Shown here: positions 24,575 to 33,054 of the stretch, in pieces | Position numbering within the stretch: the first letter of the stretch is position 1 | How the letters are laid out: every line of letters begins with the position of its first letter | DNA from: Pseudomonas fluorescens | GTDB lineage: Bacteria > Pseudomonadota > Gammaproteobacteria > Pseudomonadales > Pseudomonadaceae | Length of the DNA: 64,000 bases | Assembly: GCF_040448305.1 (NCBI RefSeq) | Contig: NZ_CP148752.1 | Coordinates: 5,743,501 to 5,807,500, forward strand | Direction: 5' to 3' | Translations under genes and position numbers: made by a program | The notes under the pieces: model-generated | Told to the model about the DNA's origin: nothing | Databases searched by the model: none | Seen by the model: the letters and a program-made list of their open reading frames with translations, nothing else

Positions 24575-26017
24575 ATGCAATTGATCTGGCTGCGCAGCGA
24601 CTTGCGTCTACATGACAACACCGCCCTCTCGGCCGCCGCGGCTCGCGGCCCCTGCGTGGCGGTGTATCTGCTGAGTCCGGAACAATGGCTGGAACACGAC
24701 GATGCGCCCTGCAAAGTGGACTTCTGGCTGCGTAACCTGCGCGAACTGAGCCGCGAACTGGGTCAACTGAACATTCCCCTGCTGATCCGCCAGGCTCCCC
24801 GCTGGGATGACGCGCCAAGCGTATTGCTGAACTTGTGCCGACAGTGGCAGATCGACGCGTTGCACCTCAACGATGAATACGGCATCCATGAGTCCTGCCG
24901 TGATGCAGTGGTCGCCCGGACGCTACAGGCCGAAGGCATCGAAGCTCACCGCTACCTCGATCAATTGCTGTTCAAGCCCGGGAGCGTGCTGACCCGGACC
25001 GGCACTTACTTTCAGGTCTTCAGCCAGTTCCGCAAAGTCTGCTACGAGCGACTGCACCACTCGCTGCCCAGCCTGGTCCGCGCGCCGCACAAACAAGCGC
25101 CGCTGAACATTGCCAGCGATGCGATCCCCTTGAGTGTCGACGGCTTCGCAACACCCGCTGATAACTTGCGCAACCTGTGGCCGGCGGGGGAAGCAGAAGC
25201 CCGGCATCGCCTCGACAGCTTTAGCGATGCACAGATCGAGCACTATCAAAGCGAACGGGATTTCCCGGCGAAGCCCGGCACCAGTCAGCTCTCGGCCTAT
25301 CTGGCCGCCGGGGTAATTTCTCCGCGTCAATGCCTGTACGCTGCCTTGAACAGCAATCAAGGTGAATTCGAAAGCGGCAAGACCGGCGCCGTCACCTGGA
25401 TCAACGAACTGCTGTGGCGCGAGTTCTACAAACACATCCTGGTGGGTTACCCACGGGTTTCCCGGCACCGCGCGTTTCGTCCGGAAACCGAAGCGCTGGC
25501 CTGGCGCAACGCCCCCGAAGAACTGGCCGCCTGGCAACAGGCGCGTACCGGTTTACCTATCATCGACGCCGCCATGCGCCAACTGCTGGCAACCGGCTGG
25601 ATGCACAACCGCCTGCGCATGGTGGTGGCGATGTTCCTGAGCAAAAACCTGCTGATCGACTGGCGCGAAGGCGAACGATTTTTCATGCGTCACCTGATTG
25701 ATGGCGACCTGGCGGCGAACAATGGTGGCTGGCAGTGGAGTTCCTCCACCGGCACCGACTCGGCGCCTTACTTCCGGATTTTCAACCCGCTGAGCCAGTC
25801 GGAAAAATTCGACCCCGAAGGCATGTTCATCAAGCAATGGCTGCCGGAACTGGCCGAGCTGAATAAAAAAGACGTGCACAACCCCGCCAATCTCGGCGGC
25901 CTTTTCGGTGTTGTGGATTACCCCTCACCGATCGTCGACCTGAGTACTTCCCGTACGCGTGCGTTGACGGCATTCAAAAACCTGCCCTCGCGGCAATACG
26001 CCGCCGTTGGGTCATGA
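24575..26017 (+). CDS. phrB: Deoxyribodipyrimidine photo-lyase
   Basis: A 480-residue class I CPD photolyase that splits pyrimidine dimers using blue light. The N-terminal antenna domain begins MQLIWLRSDLRLHDNTALSA; the C-terminal FAD domain has INELLWREFYKHIL near residue 275, ATGWMHNRLRMVVAMFLSKN near 342 and NNGGWQWSSSTGTDSAPYFR near 382, the latter with the electron-transfer tryptophan. ATG 24575 gives the standard start; ATG 24554, seven codons earlier and directly after the regulator stop, is possible. The gene is third in the operon. Confidence 0.94.
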   Translation: MQLIWLRSDLRLHDNTALSAAAARGPCVAVYLLSPEQWLEHDDAPCKVDFWLRNLRELSRELGQLNIPLLIRQAPRWDDAPSVLLNLCRQWQIDALHLNDEYGIHESCRDAVVARTLQAEGIEAHRYLDQLLFKPGSVLTRTGTYFQVFSQFRKVCYERLHHSLPSLVRAPHKQAPLNIASDAIPLSVDGFATPADNLRNLWPAGEAEARHRLDSFSDAQIEHYQSERDFPAKPGTSQLSAYLAAGVISPRQCLYAALNSNQGEFESGKTGAVTWINELLWREFYKHILVGYPRVSRHRAFRPETEALAWRNAPEELAAWQQARTGLPIIDAAMRQLLATGWMHNRLRMVVAMFLSKNLLIDWREGERFFMRHLIDGDLAANNGGWQWSSSTGTDSAPYFRIFNPLSQSEKFDPEGMFIKQWLPELAELNKKDVHNPANLGGLFGVVDYPSPIVDLSTSRTRALTAFKNLPSRQYAAVGS

Positions 26018-26118
26018 ATTACCGCCACCGGGATGACTTCGATGCCGGGGCTTTGCATTATGAACATTTACCCGCATTGGGCCGGGCAATTGACTGGCTG
26101 AAAAGGAGATTGGGATGA
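26014..26118 (+). CDS. Possible 34-residue protein between photolyase and SDR genes
   Basis: ATG 26014 overlaps the photolyase stop as ATGA and the frame ends in a TGA that overlaps the SDR start, again as ATGA. The peptide starts MNYRHRDDFDAGALHYEHLP and ends in AIDWLKRRLG, with an amphipathic look. Such tight double coupling suggests translation. It may be a genuine small protein or the leftover of a longer gene; no family was recognised. The SDR ribosome site AAAAGGAG lies within its last codons. Confidence 0.5.
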   Translation: MNYRHRDDFDAGALHYEHLPALGRAIDWLKRRLG

Positions 26119-26897
26119 GTCGTACACCCGCACGACGATACTGGCTGACCGGTGCAAGCAGCGGCATCGGTGCCGCCCTGGCCGAAGAAATCCTGAAAAC
26201 CGGTGCGCACCTGGCCGTCAGTTCGCGCACCGTGGCACCACTGAAAGACTTGTCGCTACGTTATCCGGGACAAGTGCTGGTAGTCGCCGGAGACCTGACC
26301 AACAGCCAGACCGTACGCGAGATCGGCGAGCAGATTGCCGAGGACTGGGGCTCGCTGGACACCGTGATACTCAATGCCGGCACCAGCGAGTACGTGGACG
26401 CCAAGCAGTTCGATGCGTCGATTGTCGAGCATGTGGTGCGCACCAACCTGCTGGCCAGCAGCTATTGCATCGACGCCGCCCTGCCTTTGCTGCGGGCCGG
26501 CATCGCACCGCATATGGTCGCCATGGCCAGTACGGTGACTTACCTGCCGTTGCCCAAGGCAGAAGCGTACGGCGCCTCGAAGGCCGGGCTTCGTTACCTG
26601 TTCGAATCCCTGCGCATCGATCTGGCCCCGGAAGGCATAGAACTCACGGTGATCAGCCCCGGGTTTGTCGAAACGCCGCTGACGGCGAAAAACGACTCCC
26701 CCATGCCCTTGAGCTGGCCGGTGGAGAAAGCCGCGCGGCACATCTTCGAAAAACTCAAGGACCGCCCGCTGGAGATCGCTTTCCCGGCAGCGTTCATGGC
26801 CACCCTCTGGCCGCTCTCCAAACGGCCGGACCGAGTGAAACTGGAGATCGGCATGCGCATGGTGCGCAGCCAGCCGCCGATCAAGGATCAACCCTGA
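26115..26897 (+). CDS. SDR family NAD(P)-dependent oxidoreductase
   Basis: A 260-residue short-chain dehydrogenase. The cofactor motif TGASSGIGAALAEEI is near residue 12, NAGTSEYVDA near 91, the catalytic Ser in MVAMASTVTY near 138 and YGASKAG near 151. The substrate is unknown. AAAAGGAG is well placed before ATG 26115. Last intact gene of the photolyase operon; such SDR genes are usually followed by further lipid or flavin genes, which are missing here. Confidence 0.9.
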   Translation: MSRTPARRYWLTGASSGIGAALAEEILKTGAHLAVSSRTVAPLKDLSLRYPGQVLVVAGDLTNSQTVREIGEQIAEDWGSLDTVILNAGTSEYVDAKQFDASIVEHVVRTNLLASSYCIDAALPLLRAGIAPHMVAMASTVTYLPLPKAEAYGASKAGLRYLFESLRIDLAPEGIELTVISPGFVETPLTAKNDSPMPLSWPVEKAARHIFEKLKDRPLEIAFPAAFMATLWPLSKRPDRVKLEIGMRMVRSQPPIKDQP

Positions 26898-26977
26898 AAA
26901 TCGCCATCATCGGCAGCGGTATCCCGGACGTTCCGATACTTGAGCGTCCGTCAGACCTTTCACACAGCACCCGGTGA
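26894..26977 (+). pseudogene. Stub of a deleted FAD-dependent oxidoreductase gene
   Basis: Directly overlapping the SDR stop, the frame reads CTG then KIAIIGSGI (26897-26923), the classical opening of an amine-oxidase-type flavoprotein, MKIAIIGSGISGL. After nine codons the similarity ends abruptly (PDVPILERPSDL, stop at 26975). The start codon is CTG where ATG would give the usual overlap. I infer that the rest of the gene, and perhaps later genes, was deleted. Confidence 0.65.
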
Positions 26978-26996
26978 CTGCCTTACACTGCGCGCC

Positions 26997-27302
26997 ATGA
27001 AAACCATCCCCCATACGCAAATCGCGGAACCCGCGGTCACCTGCTCGACCTGCGCGGCCTGCTGCTGCCAGCTCGAAGTCATGCTGATCACCGATACGGG
27101 TGTGCCTGAACGGTTCATCGATACCGATGATTGGGGCGGGGAAGTGATGCTGCGCCTGGATGACGGCTGGTGCGCCGCGCTGGATCGCAACACGATGATG
27201 TGCACCATCTACGAAAAACGCCCGCTGATCTGCCGGGAATTCGAGATGGGCGCACCGGAGTGCATCGAGGAACGCCAGGGGATTTCGACGGCGTATCGCT
27301 GA
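26997..27302 (+). CDS. YkgJ family cysteine-cluster protein
   Basis: A 101-residue protein with the zinc- or iron-binding cysteine pattern CSTCAACCCQLEV near residue 15, CAALDRNTMMCTIYEKRPLIC near 60 and a last Cys in APECIEE. Function is unknown. ATG 26997 is chosen since it starts the conserved part; no good ribosome site is seen, and an upstream in-frame ATG at 26940 would include the stub region. Confidence 0.82.
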   Translation: MKTIPHTQIAEPAVTCSTCAACCCQLEVMLITDTGVPERFIDTDDWGGEVMLRLDDGWCAALDRNTMMCTIYEKRPLICREFEMGAPECIEERQGISTAYR

Positions 27303-27322
27303 ATTGAAAAACAACGCGCGCC

Positions 27323-27418
27323 CCTGTGGGAGCGAGCTTGCTCGCGATAGCGATTTCAGACTCAACATTGATGTTGAATTTAAAGCCGCTATCGCGAGCA
27401 AGCACGCTCCCACAGAGG
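27323..27418. repeat. REP inverted pair 6
   Basis: GTGGGAGCGAGCTTGCTCGC at 27327-27346 and CGCGAGCAAGCACGCTCCCA at 27393-27412 face each other between convergent genes. Confidence 0.9.
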
Positions 27419-27446
27419 GATTTGCAACCCGCTGAAACCGTGGTGC

Positions 27447-27965
27447 TTACAACGGCATCGTGTAATGCAATGCGTAGCTTTCTACACCATCGTTCGGAGT
27501 GGTGATCCCGGCGTTGGAATAGTGCGTCGCACGAACCCCGACTTCATGTCCGCCGGCAAAGCGCAAACCGAAACCAAAGCGGTCTTCGAACTGGAAGGCG
27601 CTGCCCAGATCGTTGTTTTCGACTTCGGTGCTGGCAAAGGCCGCCACGCCAACCCCAAACTCGATGTAGGGTTTGACGCTCTGGCCGGAAAATTCATAAA
27701 CAAGCACGGGCGAGAACGACAGGCTGTGGTTACTGGATTGCTCGTCACCTTCCCAATAGGTGTAGGCGCCGTCCCAATAACCGGTCAGACGACCCACGTC
27801 ACTCTGCCACCAGCTCTGGTCCCAATCGAATTGCATCCCCAATCGATAGGTCATGGTCGACTCGCCGGTTTGCCCCACGGCAAACTCCACACCTGCCGCC
27901 TGCGCGGTAAAAGTGTGCCCCATCAGTGCGGCCGCAATCGCGGCCAAGCAGAATAGTCGCTTCAC
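27447..27965 (-). CDS. pagL: Lipid A 3-O-deacylase PagL
   Basis: A 172-residue outer-membrane barrel that removes the 3-O acyl chain of lipid A. A signal peptide (CLAAIAAALMGHTFTAQA) is cut near residue 23. The catalytic His148 and Ser150 lie in RATHYSNAG, and Glu162 follows at the spacing of the known triad (H126, S128, E140 of the P. aeruginosa mature protein). The start is GTG 27965, with GGAAG six bases upstream; no ATG fits the signal peptide. The gene lies between the YkgJ gene and murI as in P. aeruginosa. Confidence 0.9.
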   Translation of the reverse strand: MKRLFCLAAIAAALMGHTFTAQAAGVEFAVGQTGESTMTYRLGMQFDWDQSWWQSDVGRLTGYWDGAYTYWEGDEQSSNHSLSFSPVLVYEFSGQSVKPYIEFGVGVAAFASTEVENNDLGSAFQFEDRFGFGLRFAGGHEVGVRATHYSNAGITTPNDGVESYALHYTMPL

Positions 27966-28088
27966 TAGAAACTTCCTTTTCCGAACGATTTCGTATGGTT
28001 TTTTTGTTGCCAAGCCTTGCAAAACTATAGAAGTCAGCGATTTATCAGAAGTTCACCCGACTCTTCGTATTCCCCCCCGGACAGCCTT

Positions 28089-28880
28089 CTACCTGTTGAA
28101 GCTTCGCACAACGCCAGCGGTATTCCACAGTATCGGCAAGATATTTCTGAAATGTAGCGGATCGGCGCTGGTCCAGAACTGCGCTTCGCGAGCAGGCCCC
28201 TCGGCGAGCAGCTCGCCTTCGGCCAGCAGCCGCTGAAGCTGGCGCGCGACGGCGGCGCCGGTGTCGATCAGACTGATGTCCTCGGGGATCATCTGCCGCA
28301 GCATCGGCTTGAGAAAGGGGTAATGGGTGCAGCCGAGAATCAGGGTGTCCGCGCCGGCAGCCAGCAATGGCCGGACATACCCGGCCAATAGCTGGCGCAA
28401 CTCGGGGCTGCGCAGGTCGCCGTTTTCAATCAGCTCCACCAGCCCGGGACAGGGCTGGGTGATCACTTTCACGTCCGTGGCGAAGCGGTCGAGTAACGCT
28501 GCGAACTTGGCACTTTGCAAAGTACCGGTGGTGGCCAGCACCCCCACCACGCCGGAGCGGGTTGCGGCGGCGGCCGGTTTGACTGCCGGCTCCATGCCGA
28601 CGATGGGCCATTCTGGGTAGTCGCGACGCAAGTCGGCGACGCCGGCCACCGTGGCCGTGTTGCACGCCAGCACCAGGGCCTTGGCGCCCTGTTGCCGAAA
28701 GAAGTCGGCCATCACGCTGCAACGTTGCTGGATAAATTCCGGGGTTTTCTCGCCGTAGGGAACATTCCCGCAGTCGGCGACGTACAGCAGAGATTCATTG
28801 GGCAGCAAACGCTGGATCTCGGCCAGTACCGAGAGCCCGCCGACACCGGAGTCGAACACGCCTATCGGCGCTTCACGCAT
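28089..28880 (-). CDS. murI: Glutamate racemase
   Basis: A 263-residue enzyme making D-glutamate for peptidoglycan. Start region APIGVFDSGVGGLSVLAEIQ, the first catalytic Cys in LVLACNTATVAGV near residue 72, the second in LILGCTHYPFLKP near 182, and VADCGNVPYGEKT all match. ATG 28880 overlaps the moeB stop by eight bases, so translation is probably coupled. Last gene of the hemA operon. Confidence 0.94.
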   Translation of the reverse strand: MREAPIGVFDSGVGGLSVLAEIQRLLPNESLLYVADCGNVPYGEKTPEFIQQRCSVMADFFRQQGAKALVLACNTATVAGVADLRRDYPEWPIVGMEPAVKPAAAATRSGVVGVLATTGTLQSAKFAALLDRFATDVKVITQPCPGLVELIENGDLRSPELRQLLAGYVRPLLAAGADTLILGCTHYPFLKPMLRQMIPEDISLIDTGAAVARQLQRLLAEGELLAEGPAREAQFWTSADPLHFRNILPILWNTAGVVRSFNR

Positions 28881-29628
28881 GTTTCGACCCACAGACGCTG
28901 CAACCCGGATCGCGCTTGACCCGCAATTCACGGAAGCGCGTGCCCAAGGCATCGATCAACAACAGGCGCCCCACCAGTGGCTCACCGAATCCGGCTAGTA
29001 ACTTCAACGCCTCCAGCGCTTGCAGACTGCCAACCAGACCCACCAGCGGACCGACTACGCCGGCCTCGCTACAGGTCAATTCGGCCTCGCTGCCGTGCCC
29101 GTACAAACAGTGGTAGCACGGACTCTCCGGCCGACGCGGATCGAACACCGACAGTTGCCCTTCGAGGCGAATCGCCGCGCCGCTGACCAGCGGTTTGCCG
29201 GCGGTTACGCAAGCGGCGTTGACCGCTTCACGGGTGGAAAAATTGTCAGAGCAATCGAGGACCAGATCTACCCCGGCCACCACGGCGGCCAGGGAGTCTT
29301 CGTCCAGCGCCGCACGATGGGCGATCAACTGGATCTCGGGATTGATCGCCGTCAGCCGCTTGAGCGCCGAATCGACCTTGGTCATGCCGACGCTGTCGGT
29401 GTCGTGAATGATCTGGCGTTGCAGGTTGGTCAGGTCGACCGTGTCGAAGTCCGCCAGGTGCAACTCGCCAACCCCGGCGGCCGCCAGATACAGCGCCACT
29501 GGCGCGCCAAGGCCGCCAAGACCGACGATCAATACGCGGCTTTCCTTGAGCCGCAACTGGCCGTCGATATCGATGTGTTGCAGCAGAATCTGCCGACTGT
29601 AGCGCAACAACTCCTGATCATTCAGCAC
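28873..29628 (-). CDS. moeB: Molybdopterin-synthase adenylyltransferase
   Basis: A 251-residue ubiquitin-E1-like protein that adenylates the C-terminus of MoaD. The nucleotide site VLIVGLGGLGAPVALYLA is near residue 33, the catalytic Asp region LVLDCSDNFSTRE near 128, and two zinc pairs are CYHC near 172 and CSVC near 244. It starts seven bases inside the prmC 3' end. HesA/MoeB/ThiF family; ThiF role cannot be fully excluded but length and context favour MoeB. Confidence 0.92.
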   Translation of the reverse strand: MLNDQELLRYSRQILLQHIDIDGQLRLKESRVLIVGLGGLGAPVALYLAAAGVGELHLADFDTVDLTNLQRQIIHDTDSVGMTKVDSALKRLTAINPEIQLIAHRAALDEDSLAAVVAGVDLVLDCSDNFSTREAVNAACVTAGKPLVSGAAIRLEGQLSVFDPRRPESPCYHCLYGHGSEAELTCSEAGVVGPLVGLVGSLQALEALKLLAGFGEPLVGRLLLIDALGTRFRELRVKRDPGCSVCGSKHA

Positions 29629-30452
29629 GGCAGGCGCCCCAGACTGATGCGTTGGTGACCGCCCAGATCGGTGCGGCTGTGGACTTCTTCAAATCCGCGG
29701 GTCAGCAATAAATCGCGAACTGCCTCGGCCTGATCATAGCCGTGTTCGAGCATCAGCCAACCGCCGGCATCCAGATGCTCCGGCGCCTGGGCGACGATCA
29801 GGCGCAGATCGTCGAGCCCGTCGACTCCCGCCACCAAAGCGCTGGCCGGTTCAAAGCGCACATCGCCCTCAACCAGATGCGGATCGGTCGCTGCGATGTA
29901 GGGCGGATTGCTGATGATCAGTTGAAAACGCTGACCTTCCAGGGCGCTGAACCAATGACTGCTCAGTACCTTGGCGTTGTTCAGGTGCAGACGCTGGCGA
30001 TTGCGCTCGGCCAGGGCCACGGCCTCCAGCACGCGATCCACGGCAGTGACGTTCCACGCCGGACGCTCACTGGCCAGGGCCAGGGCGATGGCGCCGCTGC
30101 CGGTGCCGAGGTCGAGCACCTTGGCCGGTGTGGCCGGTAACAGTTCCAGCGCGGCTTCCACCAGCAGTTCGGTGTCGGGGCGCGGGATCAGCGTGTGCGG
30201 CGCCACTTCCAGGTCCAGCTTCCAGAAGCCCTGCTGGCCGAGGATATAGGCCACCGGCTCGCCGCCGCGACGGCGTTGCAAATATTCGGCAAACGTCAGC
30301 GCCGCTTCGCTCGGCACGATGCGCTCCGGCCAGGTGTGCAGGAAACTGCGGGACTTGCCCAAGGCCGCCGCCAGCAGCAATTCGGCATCCAGACGCGCCG
30401 TCGGCGAGTCGGGTAAATCAGCGGCGCGCAACAAACTGGCAATGATCGTCAT
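29622..30452 (-). CDS. prmC: Release factor glutamine methyltransferase
   Basis: A 276-residue SAM enzyme that N5-methylates the Gln of the GGQ motif in release factors. The SAM site VLDLGTGSGAIALALASERP is near residue 113 and the catalytic LIISNPPYIAATDPHL near 180. It sits directly behind prfA, its substrate gene, with no spacing between the stop and start regions. Confidence 0.95.
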   Translation of the reverse strand: MTIIASLLRAADLPDSPTARLDAELLLAAALGKSRSFLHTWPERIVPSEAALTFAEYLQRRRGGEPVAYILGQQGFWKLDLEVAPHTLIPRPDTELLVEAALELLPATPAKVLDLGTGSGAIALALASERPAWNVTAVDRVLEAVALAERNRQRLHLNNAKVLSSHWFSALEGQRFQLIISNPPYIAATDPHLVEGDVRFEPASALVAGVDGLDDLRLIVAQAPEHLDAGGWLMLEHGYDQAEAVRDLLLTRGFEEVHSRTDLGGHQRISLGRLPC

Positions 30453-31535
30453 TTACTCACCTATCGCGGCCAGTTGATCGGCCTGGTACTCGGCCAGCAA
30501 CGGCTCGATCACCGCCTCGACACCGCCGGCGAGGATCTCGTCGAGGGAATACAAGGTCAGGTTGACCCGGTGGTCGGTGACCCGACCCTGGGCAAAATTA
30601 TAGGTGCGAATGCGCTCGGAACGGTCGCCGGAGCCGACCAGCAACTTGCGCTCGCTGGCGATGGCGTTGGCTGCGGCGCAGGTCTGCTGATCGTTCAGCT
30701 TGGCCGACAACCAGGACATCGCCCGGGCGCGGTTCTTGTGCTGTGAACGTTCTTCCTGGCACTCGACGACAATGCCGGACGGCAAGTGCGTGATACGGAT
30801 CGCCGAGTCGGTCTTGTTGACGTGCTGGCCACCGGCGCCGGAGGAGCGATAGGTATCGATGCGCAGGTCGGCCGGGTTGATCTCGATGGCTTCCTGTTCG
30901 TCCGGCTCGGGCAGTACCGCCACGGTGCAGGCCGACGTGTGGATGCGGCCCTGGGATTCGGTCGCCGGAACCCGCTGCACGCGGTGCGCGCCGGATTCGA
31001 ATTTGAGCTTGCCGTAGACGTTGTCACCCTCGACCCGGGCAATCACCTCTTTATAGCCGCCGTGTTCACCCTCGTTTTCCGAGAGGATTTCCACCCGCCA
31101 GCCACGGCGCTCGGCGTAACGCGAATACATGCGGAACAGGTCACCGGAGAAAATCGCCGCTTCGTCACCGCCGGTACCGGCACGGATTTCGAGGAACACG
31201 TTGCGCCCGTCGTTCGGGTCCTTGGGCAGCAGCATGCGCTGCAGGTCGGCTTCGAGCGTGACCAGGCGCTCCTTGGCCTCGCGGACTTCTTCCACGGCCA
31301 TTTCACGCATGTCCGGGTCGCTGTCCTTGAGCAGTGCCTGGGCGCCTTCGAGGTCGTCCTGCACTTTCAGCAGTTCTTTATAGACGCCCACGATCGGTTC
31401 GACTTCCGCGTACTCCTTGGAATAGGTGCGGAACTTGTTCTGATCGGAAATGACCTCGCCGTCGCCCAGCAGGGCGGTCAATTCCTCGAAACGGTCCTGG
31501 AGGATATCCAGCTTATTGAGCAGTGACGCTTTCAT
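30453..31535 (-). CDS. prfA: Peptide chain release factor 1
   Basis: A 360-residue factor that ends translation at UAA and UAG. The stop-reading tripeptide PAT lies in RVPATESQGRIHTS near residue 186, and the peptidyl-transferase motif GGQ in RSSGAGGQHVNKTDSAIRI near 233. Length is standard. ATG 31535 overlaps the hemA stop by four bases. Confidence 0.97.
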   Translation of the reverse strand: MKASLLNKLDILQDRFEELTALLGDGEVISDQNKFRTYSKEYAEVEPIVGVYKELLKVQDDLEGAQALLKDSDPDMREMAVEEVREAKERLVTLEADLQRMLLPKDPNDGRNVFLEIRAGTGGDEAAIFSGDLFRMYSRYAERRGWRVEILSENEGEHGGYKEVIARVEGDNVYGKLKFESGAHRVQRVPATESQGRIHTSACTVAVLPEPDEQEAIEINPADLRIDTYRSSGAGGQHVNKTDSAIRITHLPSGIVVECQEERSQHKNRARAMSWLSAKLNDQQTCAAANAIASERKLLVGSGDRSERIRTYNFAQGRVTDHRVNLTLYSLDEILAGGVEAVIEPLLAEYQADQLAAIGE

Positions 31536-32821
31536 TGCGGTTTTTTATCCGAAAAGCTATCCGATGAGCCCTCACCGAGGGCAAAGAGTTCCTGGGCCAT
31601 CGCCAGCGCATCCAGGCGACCTTCGGCAGAGAGCTTTTTCAACTGCACGCTCGGGGCGTGCAACAGTTTGTTGGTCAGCCCGCGGGCCAGTTGCACCAGC
31701 ACCTCTTCGGCACTGCTGCCGTTGGCCAGCATGCGCTGGGCCTTTTGCAATTCTTCGTCGCGCAGGCGTTCGCTCTGTTGACGATAGGCCTTGAGCACGT
31801 CCACCGCCGCCAGCTCGCGCAGGCGGACCATGAAATCTTCAGCGCCGATCGAGACCATCTCTTCGGCGGCCTGGGCTGCGCCCTGACGACTCTTGAGGTT
31901 CTCGGCGACCACTTCGTGGAGATCGTCGACGCTATAGAGGTAAACGTCGTCCAGTTCGCCGACTTCTGGCTCGATGTCACGGGGTACAGCGATATCCACC
32001 ATGAAGATCGGTTTGTGCTTGCGCAGTTTCAAGGCGCTTTCCACTGCACCCTTGCCCAGAATCGGCAACTGGCTGGCGGTGGAACTGATGACGATATCGC
32101 TGCGCACCAGCTCTGCCGGAATATCCGACAACAACACCGCATGAGCACCGAACTGCTCGGCCAGAATGCTCGCGCGCTCCAGGGTACGGTTGGCGACCAC
32201 GATGCGCTTCACACCCAGGTCATGCAGATGGCGGGCGACCAGGGTGATGGTCTCGCCGGCGCCGATCAACAAGGCCTGGCTGCGTTGCAGGTCGCTGAAA
32301 ATCTGCTTGGCCAGGCTCACCGCGGCAAACGCCACCGACACCGGGTTCTCGCCGATGGCCGTGTCCGTGCGCACCTGCTTGGCCGCATTGAACGTGGCCT
32401 GGAACAGCCGCCCGAGCAACGGCCCGATGGTGCCGGCCTCGCGGGCCACGGCATAGGCCGACTTCATCTGGCCGAGAATCTGCGGCTCGCCCAGCACCAG
32501 CGAGTCGAGCCCGGAAGCGACCCGCATCATGTGACGAACTGCCGCATCATCTTCATGCACATAGGCGCTTTCGCGCAGCTCGTCGTAGCTCAAATGATGA
32601 TATTCGGCCAGCCAGCGCAGCACGACGTCCGCCGACAGGTGATCCTGTTCTATATAGAGTTCACTGCGATTGCAGGTGGAGAGGATCGCAGCTTCGCGGC
32701 TGTCGGTGAGTCGGCAGAGCTGCTGCAAGGCCTCAACCAGCTGCTCAGGGGTAAAAGCCACGCGCTCGCGGACGTCTACTGAAGCAGTCTTGTGGTTAAT
32801 ACCGAGTGCAAGGAAGGCCAT
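31532..32821 (-). CDS. hemA: Glutamyl-tRNA reductase
   Basis: A 429-residue enzyme of the C5 haem pathway that reduces Glu-tRNA to glutamate-1-semialdehyde. GINHKTASVDVRERVAF is at residue 7, the catalytic Cys50 in ILSTCNRSELY, and the NADPH site LLIGAGETITLVARHLHDLG near 184. First gene of the operon hemA-prfA-prmC-moeB-murI, divergent from the TPR lipoprotein gene, as in many gamma-proteobacteria. Confidence 0.97.
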   Translation of the reverse strand: MAFLALGINHKTASVDVRERVAFTPEQLVEALQQLCRLTDSREAAILSTCNRSELYIEQDHLSADVVLRWLAEYHHLSYDELRESAYVHEDDAAVRHMMRVASGLDSLVLGEPQILGQMKSAYAVAREAGTIGPLLGRLFQATFNAAKQVRTDTAIGENPVSVAFAAVSLAKQIFSDLQRSQALLIGAGETITLVARHLHDLGVKRIVVANRTLERASILAEQFGAHAVLLSDIPAELVRSDIVISSTASQLPILGKGAVESALKLRKHKPIFMVDIAVPRDIEPEVGELDDVYLYSVDDLHEVVAENLKSRQGAAQAAEEMVSIGAEDFMVRLRELAAVDVLKAYRQQSERLRDEELQKAQRMLANGSSAEEVLVQLARGLTNKLLHAPSVQLKKLSAEGRLDALAMAQELFALGEGSSDSFSDKKPQ

Positions 32822-33054
32822 TCAAAGTCGCTGATTGTGACGTGAAGCCGACAATTGTCCTACTTCGACGGAATCAGAACAACCACTCGATATCTATCGT
32901 GCCAGTAGGCGACGCCGACGTTGCGAGCGGTTCTCGTTTAAAGGATCGCCCAGAGTCGTTTATCGGGCTGGCAGGTAAATTGCCGGGCCGGTTATGTTTG
33001 GCCGAAAGCTTGTGTCATGATGATCCGACCGCAGGTTAGTCGTCCTCCTCCTAT

